Part shown: positions 42,888 through 55,699 of the stretch, in pieces
How positions within the stretch are numbered: position 1 is the first letter of the stretch
How the letters are laid out: the number at the start of each line of letters is the position of its first letter
Assembly (NCBI GenBank): GCA_027627225.1
Contig: CM051040.1
Location: 28,711,634-28,775,633, forward strand
Direction: 5' to 3'
From: Congeria kusceri
Lineage: Eukaryota; Mollusca; Bivalvia; Myida; Dreissenidae
Length of the DNA stretch: 64,000 nt
Notes under the pieces: generated by a model
Seen by the model: the letters and a program-made list of their open reading frames with translations, nothing else
Told to the model about the DNA's origin: nothing
Databases searched by the model: none
Translations under genes and position numbers: made by a program

Positions 42888-45800
42888 ATTTTGATAAAAA
42901 AAGACTTTCCAAGTCTGTCAAGTTTGATACTTATTGGACTCGTACGATATTTACTTTTAAGCATTCTGTGACAAGTGACCATCATTTTTCATTCTCCTTG
43001 AAACGAGTCCAACACGTAGTTAAATGGGCTATAGTCTTCTCTAATTATGTATGTAATGCAATACAATATAGCTTTTTGCGTTTATAAAACCGTGCAAAGA
43101 AACAAAAAAATTCGTTAAAACACTGGCCTTCAGTTATTCGTCGTTATTCAAGAACCACACATGTGTTCCGTTTGATAGAAATATGCGCAATGCTCATTAT
43201 TGACAAACCATAAAGACGTAACTTGACTTCAAAGTTGTTATAATGCTAACATTTTATTCAATTTTATATGTATCATCACTTCTATAAAATGAGATTAAAT
43301 TCATGTGTCCATTGTTTTAAAAATCATACTTGTATATAAACTCTGTTGATGTGATCACCGAATCTTTAATACAAAGATTTTACGATGGATGTGGCAAACC
43401 ATGGGTCGGGTGGGTTCGAGGACATATTCAGAAAAAAAGTCCTTGAGTTTCTGCTTAGACTTACCGGTAAGTCTAAAATAAAGCTTTATTTGATACCTAA
43501 CGTAGTATCCAACCATGAATATCAAATTTGGCAGAATGTAAACAAAATAACTTAAGAATTTGAGTGTGTGATAATATACCGAGCTTTCTAGTAATACATT
43601 GTATGGTAAAGTTGTCACTGCGACTTGACTTGGGAGTTTCGTCCCAGACCACTGCCGTCGATTTTTAGTAAAACAAATTAACTTTCTGAACTTATCTGTC
43701 ATCATAACGAACTAAGACTAATATGTTTGGTTTCGTATGCTAATTTTAAATGACATGCAGCGGTCTGTATAGAAAGTCCTGCAGGCAGGTCACTATTGAT
43801 CACAGAATTTGATAAACAAGGTTGTCCATGTTAATTGGAGTAAATATCCCGCTTATGTACATTGTATGGAACTGACATGTGACGAAGCACGTTACTGAAC
43901 ACATTGACTAAAACACATGTACATGTAACTGCATCTTGGAAATCGTAATATGAAATATAAAAGATAAGTATAATTACCAGCAACCTTTCCTAGCACCAAG
44001 TCTGCAAATTGTACACCTTTAGTTAATTACATAATTGTATGCAATATAAGTAATAAGGACATATGCAATATAAGACATATGCCTATTGCATGAATAGCCC
44101 ACAGGTGCAGATCCTGTTTTGCAGTGAATGAGGTTATAGTCAACCAAAACACGTGTATGACATAATTGTCAGTTGTTCTGACACATTTTATAATGACTAC
44201 TGCACCAGTAGTCATTATATCCAAAAAGCTCCTTGGGAAAATCTTAACTGACGCCATTTTTTAAAGGAAAATTTTTTTTTTTGGTGAAAGCCAATGTTTT
44301 ATATTTGAAATATGGTTAAATAACAAGGATATGTTGATTCCTTAACAGATTAAAACAATACAAGTTAAATGAACCATCTACAGATTAATGGAATTTTATG
44401 ATCTTTAAGAAATTGAACAAGGGGCTTTGTGGATATATACCCAGGTTTGGTTTTGAATAAAAAATCTTCTTGCAGCTGCCATGTGCAAGAAATATTACAT
44501 AAAACGGTGCGCTTTAATTTGAGATAATAGTCTTATGGTGGGTCTGGAAAATATTGTACATTTATCATTGAGCGAGACATCTCATAACTTTCCTTTGCAG
44601 TATTCAATGAACAACAATTTGGTATAATTGGAAAGAACTTAACATCATATTTCAAATATGTTTGCGTTATTAGTTGTTTTACTGTCTGATCCTAGTTGTT
44701 TCGGAAATCATAGTTTAATTGGATGTCAAGATTAAACGAAGCAAATACAAGTTCTTGCATTAATGCTATAGTAGATATATCCATATTTGTTTTGCAGACC
44801 ATTTCAACAGTAAAGAGGCTGTGCCTCACTAATATTTTCATATTAACTAATCTCAACCACACACATCTCCGAATGCTATTATGGACTCGTGCCTGGTTCG
44901 CTGTCGGTATAGACATAGGTCAGATTTAGATAAACACTATTGAACAAAATAACAACAACACAAGTCGATTTAACTTAAATCAATTCAATTTGATCATCAC
45001 GGAACTGTAACTGTTTAACCAAATAATGATTACTATTGAACAAGATTATGACGGTTAACTTAATACTAGTCATCGCCTATTCAAGCAAACATATTCTAGC
45101 ACATTTTTTCATATTTACTACAACCAAACATCTGCCACTAATTGAATGTGTGTGCAAAACAGATACAGGTTTTCTTCTGTATGCAAAAAACGGAGCTTCC
45201 AACTGACCTATGTCAAAATAAACCTAAATGGATAGTTTTTTTTTATAAAAATGTCTTAATTTTACTGAATATAATATAAGTAATCCCAACACCGTTAATG
45301 AATTCCAAATTTAAATATAGTAAATGCAACTTTGGAAAGAGGGAATTGTTATTTTTGATTATAAATACAACACACAATACATACTTAGTTGCATACATAT
45401 AATCATAAGCAAAGGCAAGTCAACATTCTTTTATAAGTTTATCTTACTAAAAAGTAAAAACAATAGCTAAAATAAGTAAAAAGCAGTCCTTTACATTTAA
45501 AATGAATGTTTAAAACAGGTGGCTAAAGAATGATACATGAATGTGTTGAACTTTTGGAAACTTTGTGGCCACATGGGATGTATAAAAGTGTTTCATACTT
45601 TTAATACACAAATGAAGAAAACCGAGATATAATGTAGCATACTTAACCGATACGCATGTAAAATTAATACTAAACACTTACCAAATATGATGAATGTTAA
45701 ATTAAAAAATATGCAGTAATTGTCAAGCTGACATATCTACAGTATTTGAATTTCATTTTGCCATACTTCAAAATAATGATATTTTCTGCAATAAAAATAT

Positions 45801-47099
45801 TTACTGTTTTGACAAAAGGATAACACTTGGAAGAGACAACAAATATACAGTAACATAAATGTATTAAAAACAGTAAGTAGCACCTAAAAGTAACACATAA
45901 AAAACAAAGGTCATTAAACCCATACAGTGAAACATAATGACATTAAACACATATTATTTTCAAAACAAAATAGAAGTAAAACTGTATGGTATAATGTAAA
46001 GTTATTCTTAGTAACTAAGTATTGATTAAGAAATGAAGTCTCTATCGTGTTCACAAATGTAAACAAAGCAAAACTCCAGTTGCGACAGCAGGAGAGAACT
46101 CTTATTAGCAGCCCGAGGTCTTTTATTTATGGCAAGTGACCAATTGCCAAAAACAATACACAGGACATCACAAAACAAAACAAACACAAAACACACATGA
46201 ATAAAACTAGGGTCACCGCCTTGGAACGGTCAATACAAAGCATTGGGGGTTTAAACCGGTTTATGTGCGCACGAAAAAACCTCACACTTGGCCCAGAATT
46301 ATTCACAAAACATGTAAGTGTAAATAAAAATTAACCTCATAGCATCGCAATTCAAATTAAACAGCAATAAAAGAGAATATTATTCAATTGAATTACCATT
46401 TAGTCTCTCAATGGCTAGATGCAAACCAGAGCAGCAGAAGTGCAACTTTCTGAGGCACGATGAAATGAAACAAAAAAAGTATCAACTACGTCTTTTTATA
46501 AAAAGCTTTAAAGACATAGCATCATATAGTTCAATTTTCAGATCATCGTCATGCAATTTCAGGAAGCCAGATTACATTCTTTTACAAACCAAATTTTGAC
46601 AGATGGACAAACAGTGGACAGAAGATGGACCAGAGGCAATAGCAATAGCTCAACCCTGAGCACTTCATATTCAGGTCAGCTTAAACATGCATCCAAACAA
46701 CAGTCTGCTGTTTAACTAAATGTGATTTCCCCCCCCCCCCCCTGTAAGATTCTCAGATTCAGGCTTCCTATACATATTTCAGTACAAGCACCCCAAAAGT
46801 AAATCAACAAATTATTTTAATATATATGCTAAAAACAGAAATAATGACCTTAATTTTCTCCCAAAAGATCTCAATCCAAAAGTAGGCCTCCATATAAGCA
46901 ATCTGTCAACTACAATAAGTGTCCTTGTTGAAAGGAAGACATTCTTTTTTATTAGAAATATTAAGTCAATACCCTGGCAAATGTGTGCCAAGTTGCATTA
47001 CAATTAAGTAAAGATCTTGTACTAACCTGGATATGCATTTCCTTAATACATATAGCAAAACAAGTCCCATCAAAACAGACAAAACAAGAAACATGGAAA
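42888..47099. other. long AT-rich region without supported gene
   Basis: No coding remnant was convincing. It holds a perfect 22-bp palindrome at 43455-43476, a C-run at 46729-46742, and a GGGTCACCGCCTTGGAAC segment at 46210 related to the repeat at 13870. Minus frames at 43355-43705 and 44027-44257 have no domain or splice support. Confidence 0.4.
43455..43476. repeat. perfect 22-bp palindrome
   Basis: TTAGACTTACC followed by its exact complement GGTAAGTCTAA. It contains splice-donor-like GGTAAGT on both strands. Confidence 0.9.
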
Positions 47100-48245
47100 G
47101 TCCACACAAAAAAACAAATTGTTCGCCCCTATGCCTAAAGGTTAGTACTATAATAAAGCTAGAAACATGGCCATACTATGGAACCAGGTCTTCAATCTGA
47201 TCTGATCTAAATCTGATATGCAATCCCATGCGAGGTCTTCCACTAAGGTATTTATGTATGAAGTTTCATTACAACACCGTAATTTGTTTTCTAGTTATTG
47301 AGCAGAAACCATTATTCTTATTTTAGTAACGGTGACTTGACCCCCACCCAACCCATATGCAATCCCAAGCAAGGTCTCAATATGACGTACATATATTTAA
47401 AATTTCATTGAAATATCTCAGATTATTCTCGAGTTATTGAGCGGAAACATTATATATATTTTTAGAACAGTGACCTTGACCCCACCCAACCCATTCGCAA
47501 TCGCAAGCGAGCTTTAGATACAGGGTATCTACATATGAATTTTCATTGAGCTATCTTTATTCATTCTCCAGTTATTGAATGGAAACCGGTTTTCTTCTTT
47601 TAGTAACAGTGCCCATGACCCCCCCCCCCCCAATCCCCATACAATATGCGATCCCAAGCAAGGTCCCGCTATAAAGTATCTATGCATGAAGTTTCATTAG
47701 AATATCTCAATTTGTTATTGAGTAATTGAGCAGAAACTGTATTTCTATCTTTCGTAATGGTGACCTTGACCGTGAACCCGTCAACCACAGAAGCAATCCC
47801 AAGCAAGGTATTGCAAAGTTTCATTGCAATATCTCAATTCGTACTCGAGTTATTAAAAGAAACCATATTTCTATTTTGAGTAACGGTGACCTTGACCTTG
47901 ACCCCACCCACCCCATATGCAATCCCAAGCGAGGTTTGGATATCAGGTATCAATATATGAAGTTTCATTACAATATTTCAATTAGTTCTCGAGTTATTGA
48001 GCGGAAACCGTTTCTCTATTTTTAGTTATAGTGATCTTCACCCCACCAACCCCATATGCAATCCCAAACAAGGTCTGGATATAAGGCATCTATGTACTAA
48101 GTTTTATTACAATAGCTCAGTTCGTTCTTGAGTTATTGAGCGGAAATGTTTTCTATGTTTAGTAACAGTGACCTTGACCCCACCTACACCATTAGCAATC
48201 TCAAGCGAGGTCTCGCTATAAGGTATCTATGTATGAAATTTCATT
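47100..48245. repeat. satellite A, about eight units of 130-140 bp
   Basis: The unit order is CCATATGCAATCCCAAGC, GGTATCTATGTATGAAG, TTTCATTACAATATCTCA, TTCTCGAGTTATTGAGCGGA, AGTAACAGTGACCTTGACCC. A C-run lies at 47619-47630. Open frames over it are artefacts. Confidence 0.9.
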
Positions 48246-49770
48246 ACAAAAGCGGTTTCAGAGGAGAAGAATTTTTTAATTTTGCCATTTACGTCTATAA
48301 CCATGTGAGCCTCGGGGCGCGGCCAACTTTGACCCCATGGGCATCATTTGAACAATCTTTGTAAAGGACCACTATACAACATAACTAACCAAATATGAAA
48401 CCTCTGGGCATGCGGTTTCAGAAAGAAGATCTTTAAAGTCCTTTTGCTATTTAAGTCTATATAAACCACGTGAGCCCGAGGGTGTGGCCAGTTTTGACCC
48501 CAGGGGCATGATTTAAACAATCTTTGTCGAGGACCACTATACAATGTTACATACTAAATATGAAACCCCTGGGCCTTGCGGTTTCAGAGGAGAGGATTTT
48601 TAAAGTCATTTTGCTATTCAAGTCTATATAAACCATGTGACCACCGGGGTGTGGCCAGTTTTGACCCCAGGGGCATCATTTGAACAATCTTTGTAGCGGA
48701 CCACTATATAATGTTACACACCATATATGAAACCTCTGGGCCTTGCGGTTTCAGAAAAGAGTTTTAAAGTCATTTTGCTATTAAAGCCTATATAAACCAT
48801 GTGAGCCCCAGGGTGTAGCCAGTTTTGACCCTAGGGGCATCATTTGAACAATCTTTGTAGAGGACCACTATACAATGTTACATACTAAATATGAAACCTC
48901 TGGGCCTTGCGGTTTCAGAGGAGAAGATTTTTAAAGTCATTTTGCTATTCAAGTCTATATAAACATGTGACCCCCGGTGTGCGGCCAGTTTTGACCCCAG
49001 GGTCATCATTTGAACACTCTTTGTAGAGGACCACAATACAATGTTACATACCAAATATGAAACCTCTAGGCCTTGCGGTTTCAGAGAAGAAGATTTTTAA
49101 AGTCATTTTGCTATACAAGTCTATATAAACCATGTGACCCTGGGGTGTGGCCAGTTTTTACCACAGGGGCATCATTTTAACAATCTTTGTAGAGAACCAC
49201 TATACAATGTTACATACCAAATATGAAACCTCTAAGTCTTGCGGTTTCAGAGAAGATTTTTAAAGTCATTTTGCTATTTAAGTCTATATAAACCATGTGA
49301 GCCACAGGGTGTTGCCAGTTTTGACCCCAGGGGCATCATTTGAACAATCTTTGTAGAGAACCACTATACAATGTTACATACCAAATATGAAACCTCTGGG
49401 CCTTGCAGTTTCAGAGGAAAAGATTTTTAAAGTCATTTTGCTATTCAAGTCTATATAAACCATGTGACCCCATGGGCGTGGCCAGTTTTGACCCCAGGGG
49501 CATCATTTGAACAATGTTACATACCAAATATGAAACCTCTAGGCCTTGCGGTTTCAGAGAAGAAGATTTTCAAAGTTTTTTTGCTATACAAGCTATATAA
49601 ACCATTTGACCCTCGGGGCATGGCCAGTTTTGAGCCCAGGGGCATTATTCAAACAATCTTTGTGGAGGAGCACTAGAGCATGTCACATATCAGATATGAA
49701 AGCTCTAAGCCTTGTGGTTCCAGAGAAGATTTTTAAAATTTTCACTTTTTAAATCTATTTTTAGTTCTTG
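48246..49770. repeat. satellite B, about nine units of 165-170 bp
   Basis: The unit contains TTTTTAAAGTCATTTTGCTA, AGTCTATATAAACCATGTGA, GTGGCCAGTTTTGACCCC, CATCATTTGAACAATCTTTG, ACCACTATACAATGTTACAT and AAACCTCTGGGCCTTGCGGT. It joins satellite A without a break and leads into the hairpin-ended tail at 49770-49990, so A, B and the tail may be one large element. Confidence 0.9.
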
Positions 49771-49992
49771 TGACTTTGCAGCGGTCCGGAACGATTTAAA
49801 CAACTTTGAACGCGGGTCACCCAAGGATCATTCCTGTGAAGTTTAGTGAAAATCTGCCCAGCGGTTTAGGAGGAGATGTTCTTTAAATGAAAATGTTGAC
49901 ACAAAACGGACGACGCACGACGGAAACGGACGACGGACAAAAGGCGATCCTAAAAGCTCACCATGTCCACGTTGTGCTCAGGTGAGCTAAAA
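49770..49992 (+). mobile_element. terminal segment with hairpin and A-run (tail 1)
   Basis: After AACGCGGGTCACCCAAGGAT and GTGAAGTTTAGTGAAAATC come GGACGACGCACGACGG repeats, then the hairpin AAAGCTCACC ... GGTGAGCT followed by AAAA. A 3' hairpin plus A-run is the arrangement expected for Helentron-like ends in bivalves; that assignment is inference. Confidence 0.6.
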
Positions 49993-51074
49993 CAACAACA
50001 CATAAACAGGATTTACATGTTCTTGTATAGTGTCTTCGTTGTCTACAATTACAGGTGACAGCACCTTTTTCGTCATCTGTAAATACTTTTCCTCAAGTAG
50101 AATTTTCATTTAAGGATTGTAAATAGTCATAGTTTTAAGTTACCTTGTTGTCTAAGAATTTGGAAATTCTTAACTTAGTATAAAGGTACCGTCCAATATA
50201 TCTTCACGTCTATTAGATTGTATTTGAACAATTTATATTAAAGTGTTTTAATATTTCTGAAGTCGATTTATAAATGCTTATTAACTGGTTAGACATTTTT
50301 TGTAAGAAAATATATAATATATATAAAGAAGATACAACATGTATATAATATATATTATATATAATACAGTGTATGTATATATTAAGAAAATATATAATAT
50401 ATGCACAGAAAAATTATAATATTCAATATAAATATTGACCCTGGATACTCGACAAATCTTCTGTGAAGGTGTCAATGTCCGTAAAAATCGCGCACTGCGC
50501 GATTCGTCGCGGATGCAGACACGGCCACGGATACGGACAAATGGCAACGATATAGCGTATTTGAACTGGAGCAGTATTTGATTTTACGGACACGGACACG
50601 GACGCGGATCACGGATCACGCGCACATGAAAAAGCGGCCTTACTGTTGTTGACCTGGCATTCGACAGGTACAATGCAGATGCCTGACCTGCCTTCTTCTG
50701 TTGTTAACCTGGCAATCAACAGGCGCTACATGCCTGTCTGGCCTTTTTAATCACCTGGCAGTTGAAAATACAGATGCATTTACGGTCGAACCTGAAGGGA
50801 ACAAGGTTCAACCAATCGGTGATATGTTTACCATGCCCAATCACACTTATATTACATAGAGGTTCATCCAATCTCTACGACCACATGAAGATAACACATC
50901 CAGCAGATTTCCATGTATGGTGCTTTGCTCCTTATTTTTACAGATTTATAATTTAAACAGTCCCAAGTGAAAGTCAATCAAATAGATCATCATACTGGAT
51001 GTATTTTCTTTTTATTTGTGCGTTTAGGTCTTACGAATGATATTGCGCTTACCAGTTAGAAGCTCAAATACCAA
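49993..51074. other. AT-rich, no gene recognised
   Basis: (TA)n-rich 50300-50410. A GGACACGGACACGG tract near 50585-50620 repeats the style of the CGGAC ends of the neighbouring elements. AACCTGGCA(A/T)TC-type pairs (50652, 50706) are short direct repeats. Confidence 0.4.
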
Positions 51075-51795
51075 ATTATCGTAACAAATTTGGTAAAGGC
51101 AAAACAACTTCCAGTTTTAACGTCAATTTTGGGGGAAAAGTGCACGATGTTAAAGAAATTTTGCCTGGGGATGTCCATTTTGTGGCACATTTTGTCAAAA
51201 AAAGGGGAAATCAATCTAGTGTTCCTAGTTCATGTTCCTGGTTCTATCTGGCCCATCATTGCACTCAGTCAAGATCTTATGATCATACATAAACTGTACA
51301 AGTTTAGTAAACAAGGATGGAAAAGTTAAGTATATATGGAGACTGAAAGCCAATTGTTGACAAGTTAAGAATTTTTTTCACAAACAAGGGGCAATAACTC
51401 TGGTCTTTCTGGTACGATCTGGCCCTAATTGAACATTGACTAAGACCTTATGGTCATACACAAACAGTGAAAATTTGGTCAAGATATTTTTTATCACAAA
51501 CATATGGCAAGTCACATGAAAATGAAGTCTGTGTGTTTCACAAAGTCCATTTTGCAGTTTTTCTCATCAAAAAAGGACAATAACTCTGGTGTTCCGGGTC
51601 TGATCTGGCCCAATATCGAATCTCTTGGAGATTTTATGGTCATACACAAACTGTGCAAGTTTGGTAAAGACATAATGAAAAGTTAAGTCTGTATCGCTTT
51701 CACGCACCAAATTGTTGACGCATTACGGACGACGCAGGACAGTCCTCATACACCAATAGCTCACCGAGTACAAAGTGTTTAGGTGAGCTAAAAAC
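51075..51795 (+). mobile_element. tandem-unit element with hairpin and A-run end (tail 2)
   Basis: Three diverged units of about 180-190 bp (markers TCACAAA(G/C), GGNCAATAACTCTGGTNTTC, GATCTGGCCC, TTATGGTCATACA(C)AAACTG) end in ACGGACGACG. The hairpin TAGCTCACC ... GGTGAGCTA followed by AAAA comes last. It matches tail 1 in design but has different units. Confidence 0.6.
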
Positions 51796-52739
51796 ATGTA
51801 CAACTTACTCTTTTAATAGTCTTTAAACTTTCCAAAAACATTTCTTAGTATTGTCAACGGACCCCTTTAACAAACTTTAAATGTATTATGCTAGGGGCAC
51901 AATTCAATATATATATACATAACAAAAGCCCAAAGCAATCAAATAACATAATAGTCATGAATTGATCCACCAAAGAAATTTCAAATAATAATATGGCTTC
52001 CTAAACCTATAAACCCTGAGTCACATCTACTAGAACATGATGTAATATGCTCAAGTTCTTTATCAGACGGTATCGAGGTTCTGTCTCTTCTCTTGTTCCA
52101 TAACAGGCAATGCTCCAGTAAAAACTAATCACCGTACAGGCATTCAAGAAATTCAATGAAGAACTTAAATACAAATTTATTTTTATGTTCATTTTCAGTG
52201 ATGGTGCAGTTTATCGCACTCAAGTGACTGTAATAAAAAAAAGAGTAAAAAACCTTACATCTTATGCCACTACAGTGTACACCTATCTTTTTGTGCCATT
52301 TAACCTTTCAAATCCGCACATACACAATTATAAATAGTGAATCTTAAAAATATTCATATATACACCCCATTTATGCTTTTTATCCATGAAAATAAAGCGT
52401 ATTTCAACAGCTCAAACTGACATCAAAATAAACAATTCCGGCAACAGTTACCTTGAAGATTCAGTACTTTAAGTTTGTGCCCCCTAACTGATGTCATCAT
52501 TCTGAGGCCTATCGGGGGGTTTCCAGTTATGTTTATGCTTGTACATTTTGTCTAACCGCCCGAGCATATTAATTTTTTTACAGTTCACTAATTTATTGAC
52601 TAAAGCTTGAATGACTAGGTATTTATAAATGAAATGAACAAGTATCCAACAAGTTTGTGTCATCTCATTTAGTAACTTTAAACAATATTTAGAGTTTACA
52701 CTTTTACAAAAAAGGAATTACAGATTATTTTTTAAAAAT
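51796..52739. other. no recognised gene
   Basis: AT-rich. A minus-strand interval near 52007-52110 is open in more than one frame (e.g. KELEHITSCSSRCDSGF) but lacks convincing splice support. Confidence 0.3.
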
Positions 52740-52826
52740 CTACTTAACCTTGTCACGGACGGACGGATGGACGGACAGGACAATCACTATATGCCTCCCG
52801 AATCAAGATGCCGGGAGCATAAAAAC
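52740..52826 (+). mobile_element. element end with hairpin and A-run (tail 3)
   Basis: CGGACGGACGGATGGACGGA is followed by the hairpin CTCCCG ... CGGGAG and CATAAAA. It is the same arrangement as tails 1, 2 and 4. The body upstream is too diverged to delimit. Confidence 0.5.
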
Positions 52827-54026
52827 TTCAAATGGTAATCATAATAATTATCTTTGGATTTCTTTGGAACTAACATGAATGAACATATTTACATGTATAT
52901 GAGTATGAATCCTTTCACCATGGATTATATACTGTACACTGCCATATTTTACACTCTTAAAAAATGTTAAAATTTGAGCGTTTATTTCAATATGCACAAA
53001 TTGATACTAAACTCACTAAAGCATACAAATAACAACAAGAGTGTGGCAGAGTATTATTACTTACTGATTTAATTTTCTTAAAGCCGCAGTCCATATAATA
53101 TAATTCAATACACCTTAAATTAACATTAGTTCTAATGAAGTTAATGACGTTTATTTGACCTAAAACTGTTTTGTTACATTAGCCTTAGGGAAGGCATTTT
53201 ATAATGTCTATGTTCGGATACGCTTGGTACGAACGGAATATAAACTAATGTACACGCTGATTTACTCCAGAGGCATCACCACCTATTGCATACAGAAACT
53301 GTACGAAAACAAATAACCAAAACGTTATTATGTTACCAATTTCAATGCATTTTTTTTTTGTATTTTCATCGATATAATGTCCATTAGAAATTATTTCTGC
53401 AAAGTTTAATTTTTATTAATATATTTCTGGACAGCTGCTTTAACCAGAAGTTGGCAGAACACTTCCAGCTTAATCTTGAGCATCGCCACTGAACCAAAGA
53501 CAATACATGGCAATCCTAATTCAGTACAAATTTATTAAATCAAGGACACCCCAATACATTTTCATGAACAATATAGAAAACAAAAGATCTACCTGGTCTT
53601 CATTCGGTCTGTTTAAGAGAGTAACAGGATGTCATGTGTTTACACGAAAGAAAACTGCGCCCGTTGACATGTTTTAAAAATGGCTAACTCAGTAAGAAGG
53701 CGGGTAATCGGGAAGTTTTGCATTGTCAATTCAATACACGAATCTATAGATGATCCAATATTTGGAAGCGGGGCGGAGGGGTGGGGCATTCACTTTCTAC
53801 ACAATCTGTCGAGACCATGTTATCTCAACAGCACCCGATGCAAACAGTTACGTAACAGTAGACTAATTTATCTGAAACTTAGATCTTATTTAATTGGATA
53901 GATCTATTTTGAAAATCCAATCTGAAATCCTTTCAGTATGTGTGTTATTCATCGAACATCCATGGATTCACTAAATAAATTGTTCGTGTAAACAAACACA
54001 AATAAAAACGACAACAATATAGTTAC
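52827..54026. other. AT-rich flank, presumably intron of the 54.0-kb gene on the minus strand
   Basis: No second exon could be identified. Frames at 53680-53901 (plus) are not supported. Confidence 0.3.
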
Positions 54027-54107
54027 CTTGTACTCCTTTAATCTGTTAATGACAGATTCCGGAAAGTCCCGTGATTTTAAAAATGAAAACATGTCATTTT
54101 CCGCCAT
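54027..54107 (-). CDS. first coding exon of an unrecognised protein
   Basis: ATG at 54107 in good context (AAGTATGG) opens 27 codons (MAENDMFSFLKSRDFPES, then VINRLKEYK). They end exactly at a phase-0 donor AAG|GTAACT at 54027/54026. The short acidic start and the F-L-K-x-R-x-F-P-x-x-V-I-x-R-L-K pattern look like the first helices of a SAM-like domain, as seen at the N terminus of several bivalve element-derived proteins. The following exons (lower coordinates) were not found. Family assignment is inference. Confidence 0.5.
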
Positions 54108-54169
54108 ACTTGGTTAAACGCGACCAGGTAACTTCAGAAAGAGGGGAGGTAATACTCAATGTTAAACAT

Positions 54170-54532
54170 TAAGTCGTAATACAAGATAAAAAGTCACGAC
54201 TTTTTATCTCGTAATTACGAGATACGTAGTCGTAATTACGAGATAAAAAGTCGTGATTACGAGATACTTAGTGGTAATTACGACATACTAAGTCGTAATT
54301 ACAAGAGAAAAAGTCGTTATTACGAGATAGTATGTCGTGATAAAAAGTCGTAATTATGAGATAGTATGTCGTAATTACGAGATAGTATGTCGTTACGAGA
54401 TAAAACGTCGTAATTACGAGATAAATAGTCGTAATTACGACATACCAAGTTGTAATTACGAGATAAGTTTGTTAATATTGAATACTTTTTATTTATTTTT
54501 ATTTTTACACCTGTCACCAGGACGCTTCCATA
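54170..54532. repeat. palindromic TCGTAATTACGA minisatellite, inverse copy
   Basis: About 13 units of AAGTCGTAATTACGAGATA with variants, followed by TTTTACACCTGTCACCAGGA and CGCTTCCATA. That is the inverse of the flank at 40778-40806. Confidence 0.9.
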
Positions 54533-54575
54533 CATACCACAGTGCTCGCTCCATGAAAAAGAATTTTTTTGTGGA

Positions 54576-55690
54576 GCGAGTCATTTAAACAACGGAATAA
54601 CAGTCAACATTTGAGTTTATTGTTTGATATACATGTATTTATCTAACTGTTGACTTAGATGAGTACATTACACACGCATACATCAAAATTTGTATCCTCC
54701 AGCCTTTACGTACAATTGTACCATGCATACAAAATCGAAGCAAACATTGAATAAACGTGTTGCATTATTTGTATATGAACACAACATCGATTTTATCATC
54801 TTAATGCGTTTGAATGTGATTAAATGCTATAAAATGATAAGTATTAATGACTTATTCAAGTTGAAAGATAGATGCTTTATACTTAAAAAAATGTTGGCTA
54901 TTTACATAATACATGTTGTTTTTGAAAATGTTGAACACTGAAATTCAATTTGTAAATTTGTGTTTAATAACCATGCCGTTTATTTGTTTTTTAATACAAA
55001 TCATCAAAGGATATATGTAATAAATTAAGTGTATTAAATTAAACATGCTTATTATATGATGTTATTTAATTACATGTATCAATAAATATGGACTTTGCAC
55101 AATGATCGAATTTAGGGCGAATATGTTAAATTACTTTCTCATCATGATCTGCATGAAAACTAACACGTTTTCCAACTTTAAGGAATATAAACCAACAACA
55201 ACGCAAATTTTCACAATTATTTTATCATAAGGGTAAAACAAACGATACCAGACAAGACTTCCAACAATAAAATGCCATTTTATTTTTGTTTTATATTTAT
55301 CTTCAATATACATGTATTTTTAATTTCAAAACGGTTTAATATCTCTGATCCAAAACATGACATTTTGACATAATATAAGTGATTTCATTTTGTATTTAAA
55401 TCCGGAACAAGTATATAAATGAATACTTCAATGAACAGTTTATTGATATTTGTTAAATTTAAGCACTTTCGGTATTAAGTTATATCTTATGTTAAGTCTG
55501 TTTATCTTATGCTTCATTATTGTATACACTTATAACTTTAAATTATCATGTTCAAATCAAAACTACTAATTTTTTTATCTATAAATTCGCGAAAATTATG
55601 CGCTCGCACCAAAATAACCAAAATTGAAAAAGTAATATTTTTGTTTTTTTCGTTCGCTCGCTCCAAAACTTTTCGAAAACTACACATGTG
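54576..55690. other. AT-rich, no gene recognised
   Basis: No exon, repeat or RNA gene seen. Confidence 0.45.
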
Positions 55691-55699
55691 TCCGTAGTA

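Noticed and set aside
43355..43705. 116-codon minus frame
   Set aside because: No domain, poor composition and no splice partner.
44027..44257. Minus frame starting MASVKIFPRSFLD
   Set aside because: Nice start context but composition degrades quickly, and no donor was found in a sensible place.
48146..49752. Several 60-100-codon frames
   Set aside because: All lie in satellites A and B and repeat with the unit.
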